Below are positions 39,208 through 50,400 of a DNA stretch of 64,000 nt, piece after piece. Position numbers and translations under genes: made by a program. Under the pieces are notes generated by a model. The model ran no database searches. It had not been told where the DNA came from and worked only from the letters and a program-made list of their open reading frames with translations. This DNA is from Phaeosaccion multiseriatum (Eukaryota; Ochrophyta, other classes), in contig OZ218960.1 of NCBI GenBank assembly GCA_965112735.1, forward strand, positions 2,666,001 to 2,730,000, read 5' to 3'. Each line of letters opens with the position of its first letter. Position 1 is the stretch's first letter.

Positions 39208-42200
39208 CTAGCCACTGTGTGGTGCCGGCCAGCCCGGCTGCCCAGGCTCTGTGTCGTGGCGTCGCCTCGTCTCTCCCCCATGCCAAGGCTCAAGCGAAGA
39301 CCCAACAGACGACCCCACCGACCCATCACTCTCGCACGCCGCCTCCTCCTCATCCTCAAGCGTGGCGTGACTCCCCAGTGCAAGCCCCTGGGGTTCCGAT
39401 CGGCGTCCGCCCCGACTACCGCCAAGGCAAGTAGGACCTCCCTCTCGCCCCTCTGCAGAGATGGTAGAGGCCCGGCCGAGCTTCGGCAAGCCCGGAGGAC
39501 TTTCCGTAGTGTCTCGCCCCCCCCCTGGGTCTACGCCGCTCCGACCTCGCGACAGGAGATATGAAGCGGGGGTCTGTCGCTGCTGATGCTGCTTCTGTTC
39601 CTGCTGCTGTACCACCAGTGGCTCCCGTCCCTGCTGCGACGTACTCTCCTCCTCCCACATGCCGAGCATCTCCCACATCGCAGCCGCAGCAGCAACTGCC
39701 GGAGCAGTAGGTGATGACCCAGCAACAGGAGCAGCGGCAGCAGTGTCAGCCGTTGCTGCTGGGGAAACACAACGGTTCAAACACGCCGACTCGCAGCCAG
39801 AAAAGCCCAAGGGGGAAGTGACATCGAGTCGCGATAGCAGACCAGTGGCGCTGCTTGGCCCTTCGTCCTCCTGAAGCTGCTCCGAAGACCGCTGCTGTCG
39901 CCCCCCACCGCCCCTTCGCATTGTCCACCCAGGCGCTTCGTCTTCCCCGTCGCCGTGGCTGTCGTCGTCTTGGTGGTGGCCTTCTTGGTGCGGAGAGACG
40001 CGACCGCAGGACCATTCGGATGAGGTGGAAAGGTCGTCACAGGAAGCATTAGGAGAGAGCGCGAAGGCGAACAAGCGCTGCAGGTGGTGCTGCTCCTCCT
40101 GCTCACACAGAGTGTCCTCCCCATCCGATGTAGCACATGGCCCCGAGTGAACCACGGGCGGCCAATGCGTGGAGGGGTGCGGAGGGGTGACAGTATGCGG
40201 GGGCAAAACACATGTCTCTCGTGCTCTGCCCCACCGCAAGTAGAGCCTTGTGCGGACCCCGTCACCCCCCCTGGGACGACGACGAAAACGACGACGACGA
40301 AGACGACGAGGAAGACGACGAGGAAGAGGAAGGGAAGGGGGGACCCATGGCGCGGCGGCCGCCGTCGGAACACTCGAGGGACTCCCCCCGGGCCCGACAC
40401 CAGGCACTGCAGCCAATGAGGGCGAGAGCGAGGCGAAGAAGGAGGGCGAAGACTCTGATGCCTCTGAGAGTCCCTTGGCCTCCTCAATGGTTTGTAGCGT
40501 GGGAAGCTCCACCTCCTGAAGCTGCCTCGCCACTTGGCAGGCCAAAGCCGCCCTCTGTAGGGACGCCTCCGCTTCTCTGAGCAAGTCCGCATCATCCAGC
40601 GAGGACGGTGCCGCGCGGCGTGTCGAGAAAGAGCAGGAGGAGGAGCTGCAGGCAGAGCGCGCCATCACCGCAAATCTCGCAAAGGGTGCAGAGAAAGTAT
40701 TCGCCCACAGCGGCCGCGGAGGTGGTGGTGGCAGCCGTGCCGACGTTGACGCAACTGGGGAGGGTGAAGAAGATGGAGGAGGGGGGATCCGGGGTCGAGG
40801 AGAGGCTCTGATTGTGAGCCTCAGAATAGGATTTGACTCCATGGAGGCGCTGGAGTCAGAGCGGGACCGATGTATCGCGACCCTGTTCTCGTGGTGGTGG
40901 TGCATCGGGCCGCCGCGCCAGAGCGATCGGGGCGATGGGCTTGTTGGTGCTCCGGCTCCTCGCTCCGCCATCTTGGCCGCGTTTCTTCGAGCACTCGCCG
41001 CCGCTTCTTCCCCTCTTTGAACGGCTGCCATTACAGCCCTGCTCGTGGGCGAAGAGCCGCCTGTGGAGTATGCACCACACCCCAGGGGCTGAGTCTGACC
41101 CCCGGGCGGCGCTCCACCAGATCGTACGGGCCTTGCTGGATCACGTGTTCGTGTTGGTCGTACGGCCGCCGCTACGGTCACAGCTGCTGCTACTGCGGCT
41201 GCTCTCGCTGCTCTCGCTGCTGCTGCTGCACTTGCGGCTGTTGCTGCTGCTGCGGCGGCGGCTGATGATGATGATGCTGCTGCTGCTGCGGTTTCAGGTG
41301 GTGGAGTTCGACACGACGACCTTCGAACCTGCACTGTCTGCATCGGTTGTCGCAGCCTACCAGTGAGTCTGTGAAAGAACGGAGGACGGGGGGCGCCGAC
41401 CGGCGGGCAGGCTCCCTCCACGGTGGGAGGGCCATCGTAAGACGGGCCGAGCGTCGCGGGACCTCGCCTCCTCCTTGTTGTTGTCGTCTCCCGACTCCGA
41501 AGCAGCGAAGAAGGCTGCGACAGCACACTCCTCTCTGTAAATGCTGCCAATCCACGACAAGGCCCAGGGCGGCAGAGCGAGAGATAGAGAGGATGAGCTG
41601 GTAGTGGTGGTTGGCGACGAAGCGGTGGAAGCGAGAGAGGAGAAGGCATACGCTCGCGCAGTCATGCGGAACAGTGAGCAAGGTTTGACGCTAGCTCGAC
41701 TCGATCTGAGTCTGAGGAAGCCGGGTGGGCTTGCTGGCCCGACCATGCGGCCGCCGCCCCTCGATTCGTGTCTCATCAGCAGTCAGTGCATGAAGGGTAC
41801 TGTGCTGACTCTTCTCCTCTACTCTTCACTACCACACACACGCACCTCGCAGCATTCTTTCTATACCTCGATGGCCCATCTGGATAGCTGTGCTCAAGCT
41901 GTTGCTCCCGCTCGTGTCCTTGGCGAACATGTCCGCCCCCCTGCACAGCAGCATGTGCACCGTTCGCCTGGCCTCGTTCCGCACCGCTCGGAGTAAAGGC
42001 GTATGTCCCTCGCCTGCGCTCCGCTGCTCCAGGTCAGCCCCCTCTTCGAGCAGCATGGACGTCCAGGGCAAGCGCCTATCGTCACTCGCCGCCCAGTGGA
42101 GAGCGGAGAGCTTCCCGCCAAAGCAGAGGTTGCTCAGCACCACGCTGGACCCCTGCGATGGGTGCGCCTTGCTGTGGAGAAGGAGGTGCACCATGTCGGT

Positions 42201-42530
42201 ATCGCCCCTCTCAAGTGCCCATGCCAAAGGCGCGTTGTGCCGCACTCCGTCTGGGATGGTCAGGTCCGCCCTCCACTGTAGCAAGAGCCTCGCGACTTCC
42301 AGATGGCCGGCTTTCACCGCGCCGAGGAGAGGGGTTTGACCGAGGGCAGGGCTGGTGTCCACATGAGCTCCGCACTTGAGAAGACCGGCAGCCAGCCATA
42401 TCTGCTCTCTCTCGCAAGCCCAATCGAGAGCGTCAGTCCCTGCCCCTGCTGCTACGAGGGCACGCAGCTTCTCCAGCTGCGGAGGTTCGATATTACTCCC
42501 CTGCCAGGCGTCCCCTTGGCACAATTGCAT
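39208..42530 (-). CDS. Ankyrin-repeat protein with long low-complexity C-terminal half
   Basis: The first coding block (42530 down to about 41846) holds at least five ankyrin repeats, for example GQTPLLGAVKAGHLEVARLL, APLAWALERGDTDMVHLLL, SALHWAA, GHTPLLRAVRNEARRTVHML and SLSTAIQMGHRGIERML. It ends at a plausible donor, CTGCGAG|GTGCGT. A long open frame then runs to the stop at 39208, with coding-like acidic and helical stretches such as LDDADLLREAEASLQRAALA and DGEDTLCEQEEQHHLQRLF. The middle part (about 41.2-41.8 kb) changes frame, so at least one more intron is needed and I could not fix its borders. The start is the first ATG; the frame is open farther upstream. Ankyrin arrays bind proteins; the partner is unknown. 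Confidence 0.65.
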
Positions 42531-43416
42531 CAGCTGCTCGTGCAGCCCCCCTGCTTCATAGCCGAGGCAGCAGCAGAAGCGATGAGCCAGGCACGAAGGC
42601 GCAAGTCAAGCGAGGCGAGGGGAGGGAGGGAGGAGAAGTGGAGCGATGTCCTTGTTGCGGGATAGCGTCGAACCTTCCTCAAGCAAAAGAAGCAAAGAGA
42701 GGGAGAGGGGGGACGGAAAGCAGTACCGAGTCTTCGCTCACTTACGAGGGCTGTAGGTCCCTCCTCCCGGCTCCTCCCGCCGTTTCTGATGACTCATCTC
42801 TCCCCCTTCTCTTCGCTTCTCGCTTTCCAGCCGTCGGGGGTGGACATCCTCAGAAGCTGAGACTAAAACTCGAGGGTTGGATTTGCTTTTGCTGCGCACG
42901 GAAGAAGACGAGGGGTCGGGAGAATGAAGAGGGAGGTTGAAGAGAGTGCAAGTCCATGCTCCTGTTTACCTCACTCAGCCCCACATCGCTGGCCTTTGCT
43001 ACTCGTGGCTCCACCGGCCCTCCTCGACCCGCCCCGACTCCGCCTCCGTCTCCTTGACACAGGCAGCGAGATTCTTTAAAAGGGGGTGACGGCTCCGCCT
43101 CTTCGACGCGCTCGGACTCTGCCTCGCTCTCCGAGACACCTGCAGCGAGCGGGCTGCCTCTCCCACGCACCATTGTCTCTCCCATGGGTTGTCTCGAAGC
43201 TTTCCCTCGCCTCTCTTCGAAGCCTGCTGGGCCAGCAGCTACCACGCTACATCGCCACTGGCCAGGTGCCTAACCTCTCTTCTTTGCATCTTACTCACAA
43301 CGTCTGCAGCAAATGGGGAGAAAGCCTCTCTAGCGGGTACGGATCACCCGGAGGCCTCTGGAAAAGCTGAGGCCTTCGTTTTGTCGGTGGTGTCCGTTGT
43401 GTCTTCTGTCGGGAGC
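42531..43416. other. Divergent region between ankyrin and zinc-finger genes
   Basis: It must hold the 5' end of the ankyrin gene (-) and the 5' end of the zinc-finger gene (+). Several open stretches exist on both strands, but none has recognisable sequence. Confidence 0.5.
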
Positions 43417-43974
43417 ATGCGCAGAAAGGAGAAAGGAGGGGTGTGTTGGCCACGGAGCAAAGTCGTCCCCAAGCTCTGTCAAGTAGAGAGCTGTGGTATA
43501 GAGCATATGGACTCCGTGTTGGCGCGCTGTTGCATGCAGGTGATCAAAGGGGGCGTGTGCACCTCCCATGGGGCCCAGAGGAGGCGCTGCCGTGTTGGAG
43601 AGTGTGACAAAGGAAGGGGGAGGGGGGGAAAGAGGCATGCGCGCATCAGCAGGGAGGAGGCCGAGGAGAAAGGCAGCTCTCAAGAAGCTCCTGCCCACAA
43701 TGGCCTGAGGAGAAGGGGACGTCCACGGGAGGGAAAGCGTAAGAAGCGAGGAGCGAGGAAGCCGCGCACCGCCTCTCGACCTAACCCCTCTGCTCGTGGG
43801 CAGGGAGGGCAAAGGGAGAAGCAGCCCGACAGTCGTGCCGCCAAGAAGAGGAAGGCGCTCCGTGTGGGGGATGAGGTCCAGCTGCCGAAGCGATTGAGCC
43901 AGTGTGGTGATGGGCTCAGGGGAGCTGTAGCGGCTTCAGGTAGGGATGAGGGCGTGGGTGCCGCTGTATGGTAG
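43417..43974 (+). CDS. Small GGVC/HGA zinc-finger protein with basic tail (5' end uncertain)
   Basis: From the first in-frame ATG (43417, MRRKEKGGVC) to the stop at 43974 gives 185 aa. Two units of the KGGVCxxHGAxxxxCxxxxC repeat are visible. The first is degenerate, KGGVCWPRSKVVPKLCQVESC in outline; the second is nearly canonical, KGGVCTSHGAQRRRCRVGEC. This repeat is common in stramenopile proteins and is often annotated as WRKY-like or zinc-binding, but its target is unclear to me. The rest is Lys/Arg-rich (RRRGRPREGKRKKRGARK), fitting a nuclear protein. The frame stays open upstream of the ATG, so an upstream exon could carry more zinc-finger units. Confidence 0.55.
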   Translation: MRRKEKGGVCWPRSKVVPKLCQVESCGIEHMDSVLARCCMQVIKGGVCTSHGAQRRRCRVGECDKGRGRGGKRHARISREEAEEKGSSQEAPAHNGLRRRGRPREGKRKKRGARKPRTASRPNPSARGQGGQREKQPDSRAAKKRKALRVGDEVQLPKRLSQCGDGLRGAVAASGRDEGVGAAVW

Positions 43975-44422
43975 GGGCTTGGACGAGGAGCAGCATCTTG
44001 AGTAGGGGGAGGGGCGGGGATGGAGAGACGCAAGGCTGCACGGCTTGAGTGTATCGCTCGTTTCGGTGGTCCACAATGACTGCCCACGTTGCCTACTCGG
44101 CCCACTCCATCCACCTTGCCCACCTTGCCTACTCTGGCTACTCTGCCCACCTTGCCCACCCGGCCCACCTTGCCCACAGCAAAAAGCGAGTCACGCCAGG
44201 CTCAAACAGAAAGGAAGGAGACCAAGAGAATGGGTGGGTGCGGCGGTGTGCGTCCTACTGGACAGAGAGAGAGAGAGCATGCGCAGCCATTGGAGGGAGC
44301 AAGTGCCAGTCTAGTAGAGCGGCGCGCCCTGAAGACGGGAAGAGAGAGAGAGAGCCCTACGGCGAGTCTGCCGGTGCATGATGCGATTGCCTTTCATTCA
44401 GTCATCACCAGTGTGTTTTCCT
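43975..44422. other. Convergent intergenic region with short minisatellite
   Basis: Positions 44095-44175 contain six or so copies of a CTTGCCCACC-like unit (CCACCTTGCCTACTCTGGC). No exon was recognised. Confidence 0.6.
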
Positions 44423-46306
44423 CTAGTTTACTTCAAACATCACACAGCCCTCGTTGCTGTCCTGCCCCGTGGCGTGGAGTCCGAGCTCTTCGTTGAGGTA
44501 CGCCAACACCGCAGGCTTGAGCACGCTAATGCCATCCACGCTGCCGCGGCCTCGACCGGTGATGACGGTGATCCAGCCCTTCGCCTTCTCCACTTGGAGA
44601 GCGTAGCGAAGGGCGGCCTTGCCTGTCCACTCCGAATGCCCGTGCAAGTCCAGAATCTTCCCTTCCTTGGCCGCCTTCCAATGCGACAATACACCCTTTT
44701 TGACAGCCTCTGCGTACAAGCCATCAGCCGAGCTCCATTGCCCGTGCACGGACAGGATGTCGACAGCGGTGCTGTAGGTCACCTCATTGGGCTGAATGCC
44801 TTCCCTCTGCATCTCCTCCAGCAAGGCAAGCGCCTTCTCGTGCTCTCCTCCATTGCCACAAGCCGCAATCGCAGAGCTGTATGAGATTTCATCGGGTCGA
44901 AGCCCTTCCCTCCGCATCTCCTCCAGCAAGGCAAGCGCCTTCTCGTGCTCTCCTGCATTGCCACAAGCCGTAATCGCAGCGTTGTATGAGATTTCATCGG
45001 GTCGAAGCCCTTCCCTCCGCATCTCCTCCAGCAGGTCAAGCGCCTTCTCGTTCTCTCCTGCCTTGCCACAAGCAGCAATCGCAGAGCTGTATGAGATTTC
45101 ATTGGGTCGAAGCCCTTCCCTCCGCATCTCCTCCAGCAAGGCAAGCGCCTTCTCGTGCTCTCCTGCATTGCCACAGGCAGTGATTGCAGAGCTGTATGAG
45201 ATTTCATTGGGTCGAAGCCCTTCCCTCCGCATCTCCTCCAGCAAGGCAAGCGCCTTCTCGTGCTCTCCTGCCTTGCCACAAGCAGAAATCGCAGAGCTGT
45301 ATGAGATTTCATTGGGTCGAAGCCCTTCCCTCCGCATCTCCTCCAGCAGGTCAAGCGCCTTCTCGTGCTCTTCTCCTGCATTGCCACAGGCAGCAATCGC
45401 AGAGCTGTACGAGATTTCATTGGGTCGAAGCCCTTCCCTCCGCATCTCCTCCAGCAAGGCAAGCGCCTTCTCGTGCTCTCCTGCATTGCCACAGGCAGCA
45501 ATCGCAGAGCTGTATGAGATGACATCAGGTCGAAGCCCTTCCCTCCGCATCTCCTCCAGCAAGGCAAGCGCCTTCTCGTGCTCTGCTGCCTTGCCACAGG
45601 CAGCAATCGCAGAGCTGTATGAGATTTCATTGGGTCGAAGCCCTTCCCTCCGCATCTCCTCCAGCAAGGCAAGCGCCTTCTCGTGCTCTCCTGCATTGCC
45701 ACAGGCAGTGATTGCAGAGCTGTATGAGATTTCATTGGGTCGAAGCCCTTCCCTCCGCATCTCCTTCAGCAAGGCAAGCGCCTTCTCGTGCTCTCCTGCC
45801 TTGCCACAGGCAGCAATCGCAGAGTTGTATGAGATGACATCAGGTCGAAGCCCTTCCCTCCGCATCTCCTCCAGCAAGGCAAGTGCCTTCTCGTGCTCTG
45901 CTGCCTTGCCACAAGCAGCAATCGCAGAGCTGTACGAGATTTCATTGGGTCGAAGCCCTTCCCTCCGCATCTCCTCGAGTAGGGCAAGCGCACCCTTCCA
46001 TCGCCCAGCCTTACCCACTGCAGAAATGGCGGCACTATACACAATGACATTCATCCGAAGCCCCGCTGCTTTCGCCTCCTCTATCACTCTCGCCACCCCT
46101 CTCCAGTCCCGCATATTTCCAAGTCTCTGGATCTCCTTCATCAACGCTATTTGCTTCTGCCGCTCATTGCCTCTAGCACCTCGTCCCTGCCGCGATCCTC
46201 CCGTGATACTCCTCTTAGTTCCAAGAATGCGAAGCGAGTGTGTCGCCGATCGCCGCTGAGCATGCACTGCTGCTGGGGCTGTGAGGACGGAGTTCTGTTT
46301 CCCCAC
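44423..46306 (-). CDS. PPR-SMR protein with 12 nearly identical PPR repeats
   Basis: A single open frame. The first in-frame ATG is at 46141 (572 aa to the stop at 44423). The frame stays open to about 46470 and contains APATAF followed by ISSWERW, so a plastid leader split over an upstream exon, or a frame break, is possible. Twelve to thirteen P-type PPR motifs of 35 aa follow (YSSAIAACG, EHEKALALLEEMRREGLRP). At the end is an SMR domain with LDLHGHSEW and TGRGRGS. The seventh motif has one extra Glu (GEEHEKAL). DNA units of 105 bp are almost identical, and a three-motif block (KAAEHEK ... RPD) occurs twice. PPR-SMR proteins act in organelle RNA processing or translation. Residues 5 and 35 of successive motifs read SN, SD, NN, SN, SD, SN, SN, SN, SN, SD, ND, SN. 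Confidence 0.88.
   Translation of the reverse strand: MGKQNSVLTAPAAVHAQRRSATHSLRILGTKRSITGGSRQGRGARGNERQKQIALMKEIQRLGNMRDWRGVARVIEEAKAAGLRMNVIVYSAAISAVGKAGRWKGALALLEEMRREGLRPNEISYSSAIAACGKAAEHEKALALLEEMRREGLRPDVISYNSAIAACGKAGEHEKALALLKEMRREGLRPNEISYSSAITACGNAGEHEKALALLEEMRREGLRPNEISYSSAIAACGKAAEHEKALALLEEMRREGLRPDVISYSSAIAACGNAGEHEKALALLEEMRREGLRPNEISYSSAIAACGNAGEEHEKALDLLEEMRREGLRPNEISYSSAISACGKAGEHEKALALLEEMRREGLRPNEISYSSAITACGNAGEHEKALALLEEMRREGLRPNEISYSSAIAACGKAGENEKALDLLEEMRREGLRPDEISYNAAITACGNAGEHEKALALLEEMRREGLRPDEISYSSAIAACGNGGEHEKALALLEEMQREGIQPNEVTYSTAVDILSVHGQWSSADGLYAEAVKKGVLSHWKAAKEGKILDLHGHSEWTGKAALRYALQVEKAKGWITVITGRGRGSVDGISVLKPAVLAYLNEELGLHATGQDSNEGCVMFEVN
44800..46055 (-). 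repeat. Tandem 105-bp coding repeat (PPR units)
   Basis: About twelve head-to-tail copies differing at only a few positions: KAG versus NAG, PNE versus PDV, EEM versus KEM, and a 3-bp insertion near 45372. The similarity is at DNA level and suggests recent expansion or gene conversion. Confidence 0.95.
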
Positions 46307-47473
46307 AGCAGGGCGGTGCGCAGCAGATGGAGCAGCAGAAGCCCATCTTTCCCACGAGCTTATAAAAGCAGTAGCAGGAGCACCATATCGGCCATCAGCG
46401 GAAGTACCTCCTGGGGCACAGCGGAAATAAAGGCCGCCACCCTGTTGCCCGTCATCCCCTTCGCTCGCTCAATTCACGATAGAACTCCTTCCTTTCTCAG
46501 GATACCACCTGAAGCCCACGACGAATATGCTGTGGCTGTCGACTCTGGCACGGGATCGAGGGGGGGAGAACACACTGGAGCGAATTTCGAAATCTCCCCG
46601 TGAAAAGTGTGCGGCTTACAAGGGATTCGCATCGCAAAACTAAACTAACAAAGGGGTGGCGGGGGACACAGCAGCGCTGGAGCAGCTCGACGCCATCTTC
46701 TGTAGAGGCTCTCTTCGTGGACGAAGGATGACGTGTGGATCATGGCGCTTCGGCTCAGCGGGAGGAGCCAGGTGTCAGGATACAAAGGACGCAGCCATGT
46801 GTCAGGATCCAGGCATGGCTTCCACGGGCCACAAGTAGAGCGCTTGAGAGGCATGCGTACATACATATGCACATACCTACACACACACACCCTCAGTCTT
46901 CCCCGGGGGGCATGTCCCCAACCCTGACGAGGCCCTGCAAGGCGGCCTCCACTTGTTGGCCCTGCCACTGGCTCGAGTGAAGATATGGCAGGGGGGGAGG
47001 AGCTGCACTTTGAAGGAGGCGTTGATTTGAGGAGGTGGTCGGAAAGACAACATCCTTTGTATGTAGCAGGCAGGAGCGTTGGTTACCTCATGCACGCACG
47101 CATACCTCGCCCAAAAGTGAGGGTGTGTGTGAGTGCGTGTCCATGTCTGGGTCCAGTCGTTCCAGGCGGATCACACACACACACACACAACACACACACA
47201 CACACACAACACACACACAAACACACACGTACAAATACACGCACACAGACTCCGTGGAAGACTACGGTGAGGGAAGCAGGGTCCTTCTGGGCCGCTAACA
47301 CACTGATAGGAGCGAAACAGGTCCGCCTTACCACTCCCGACAGGGCTTGGAGAGCCGAAATGGTAGTCCGTCATTTAGTGAATTTCAATAACACTAACCG
47401 TCACGTTGCAGTTTAGCCCAGCATGGCTCGGCCGATATACAAAGAGCTCCGCCAGGGTGGGGGTTATTCTCAA
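46307..47473. other. Intergenic region between PPR-SMR and oxidoreductase genes
   Basis: It contains (CA)n-type sequence at 47170-47245 and a TTTTATAAGC box on the minus strand near 46362 that could be promoter sequence for the PPR gene. No exon was recognised. Confidence 0.55.
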
Positions 47474-50400
47474 TCAGGCCCTCGCCTCCTTCCCTCCTTT
47501 CCTTCCTCCCTTTCCTTCCCCGCTTGTCTTTTCGGTGTGGGTGCCGCTGGTGGTGCTTTCAGCTTCGTGCTTTGTTGCCTCGGTGTTGTTGCTGCTGAAC
47601 TTGTTTCCGCTTCCGACGCTGAAGTTGAAGTAGTGCCGACGCAGGTGCGTGAGGGCATTCTCCCATACCTCCTTCCCGACGTCCAGCGGGGAGGAGGAGG
47701 CGCCCCCCTCATTGCTCCTCTCCTGGATCATCTTCTCGATCCAGCCTCCGCCCACTGCAGGGGTCAGCGCGTGGGTAGTCGGTGGTTAGTGGGTGCTTGG
47801 TGCATGCTCAGTGCTTAGTTTGTTGGATTATTGGGTGGGTAGGGGGTGGGTCAAAGGTTGAATATCTGCATTGGGCAGTGAGCGGGAAGTGGGCGATTCG
47901 TGTGTTGAAGGTGGGTGTGGATGGTCAGGCCACACGCACTTACGATCGTCGAGTAGGGTTTTTCCTCTTGCGAAGTCAACGAGAGTGTACCCGAGGATCT
48001 TCTGTGCCGCCACCATGGCACCCGACAGAGCTCCCGCCCAACCCGCAAAGGCCACGTCCTGGGAGGGGCAAGCAAGCGAACAAGCAAGCAAGCAAGCAAG
48101 GAAGGAAGTGTAAGTATGCAAGCTTACTTACTCACTTACTTGCTTACTTACGCACCTGTCCAGTAAAGTAGAGGCCCTCTACATCGCAGTGCGGCCTCAG
48201 GCTCATGTCGAGCATCCTTGACGGAGTGTGCCTCAGACCCAGCGTCTCCACACGTTGTGTGTAGTCAAAAAGCGTCAGTGGAGTCCCCACCTCCACCACC
48301 TGTCGAGAGTAAAGTTGAGTCTACGTACACACACCCACACACAGAGACACCACACCAACACGCCTGCCTACCCTAACCTACCCACATCTATGTGTGGCTC
48401 CACCTGCGGGAAGTTGCTCACGAGGGCCCTTACGAGCTTCCTCTCCACCAGAGCCTTTGCCTCAGCGTACGCCTCTGAGCGGCCGCTGCTGCCCATACGA
48501 CTGCTGCCGCTGCTGCTACTGCTGGTGGTGGTGGTGGTGGTGGTGGTGGTGGTGGTGGTTGCATGCTCTTCCCCTCCCCCTTCAAGCGGCTGCTGCTTCT
48601 TCGCTCTTCCGTCCATGTCCAGCCCCTCCATGTCCAGAAAGGCCTTTGGGCGTGCCTCGCTGAAGATGATGGCGGTGCTCTTGCCGGGCATGGTCAGGGA
48701 CGCGTAGTGAGGGTCCTTGGCAGAAGCGAAGACGATGCCTGTTGATGGAGATTGGTGGATTGGTTGCATGGGTGAGTAGGAAGAAGGATCGAGAGAGGGG
48801 ACGAACGATGCAGGAGGGAGGGGAGACACGTAGTGGGGAATCTACGGCCATCAGGCAAACACACACATACACACACATACACATGACCACACATACGCAC
48901 ACGACAAGACAAGTACTGACGGGGGCAGGGCGGCTGGGACAGCGCGACAACAGGCCATATTCACAACCACACACCTGCGGACACGTCTTCCACACCGGGG
49001 TCGAGCAGCGTGTCTCTGTAAAAGTCCTGCACATCGCTCGCGTCCATGTCTCTGAGAGAGGGAGGCATGGGGAGGGAGGGAAGGGTGTCAAAATACGCAA
49101 CAGGCATGACATGGCAATCCTCTTCGGGGGCCCCCATCCACTGCCCTCTCCTCACGTCGTCACCACCTATAAACTGCCATCCACATGCGTCGATCTACAC
49201 CCATGAGCATCCATGTATCTACCTACATGCACAGGGTTCCCTCTCCTCCAACTCACTGGTGAACCTCCCCCATACACTACCTACATTCCTGCTTTCACTT
49301 CACTTCAGTAGACCTCAACCAATATATCGACCCCACAAGCCGAAATGTATCGATGCCATCACCCACCACCACCCACCTCAAACTCAAACTCAACCTCAGA
49401 CTCATCCACTCACTTTTGCGCGTCACAAGGTATATAGTAATAAGAGCTGGAGCGGAGTCCCAAGTCCTCATGCGAGGCATTGAGGCCGATAAAGGCCATG
49501 GCATGACTGATGCCTCCCTTGCTGTTGCGCAGCACGGCCTCGTGCAGACGCCTCAGCGGGCCCTCGCCCTGCACCGTCCAGGGGGGCAGCAGCTTGTTCA
49601 AGGTGGAGAGCATGCCGGCGTCGGAAACCACCCCTTTCGAGGCCCTGATCACGTCTCCATTCGCGAGTCGCACTCCCGTGGCTCTTGCCCGCCCCCCTCC
49701 TCCTCCCCCTCCGCCCTTCTTGTCCCCCTCCCCTTCCTTCTCAAGGAGGATCTCGGCCACTCGTGCCCTGACAAGCACATCGCCCCCACTGGTGCGTATG
49801 GTGGGCACGAGACCCCTGGCGAATTCCATGGGGCCCCCCTCGGGGTAGTGGCACCCCTCCAGCACGTGCCCCAACACCGCTGCCTGCTTGATGCATTGGT
49901 AGGCAAAGGAAAGGAACGTCAAGTAGGAGTAATACGGAGTAGAAGGAGGAGAGAGATGATAAAAGTTGAAGTAGCGTGGGGTGTGTGGTTCTCTCGCAAA
50001 TGTAGACGCACACAACGTCACGCACACACGCACGCACGCACGTTGCGCAAGCACGCACCCAAAATCCACACACACCTATTCACACCCAACACCACATGCA
50101 TACGTACACACGCGCACACACATGCACGCACACACGCACACACGCACACACGCACACACGCACCTGCATGACGAAGCTTCCGTCCCTGAGGGACTCCCCC
50201 AAGTCCCCCCCAAAGGCGCTGAGCACGGTCTTGAGGCGGCCGTCTGACGTCAGCCCGTCCAAAGCCTCCTCTGTCGTCATTGACGCGTACTTCATGTACG
50301 TGCTGTGGAGGGGTGTCAGGACAGAGGGTAGGTGGGGGGTGGGTGGGTGGGTGGTGGGTGTCAGGACAACAGTGTGTGAGGACAGAGGAAAGGTGGTGTC

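Noticed and set aside
44796-46259. A 487-codon plus-strand frame opposite the PPR gene with repeated Ile-Ser-Ser-Ser-Lys units
   Set aside because: It is the antisense shadow of the 105-bp PPR repeats; the minus strand gives bona fide PPR and SMR motifs.
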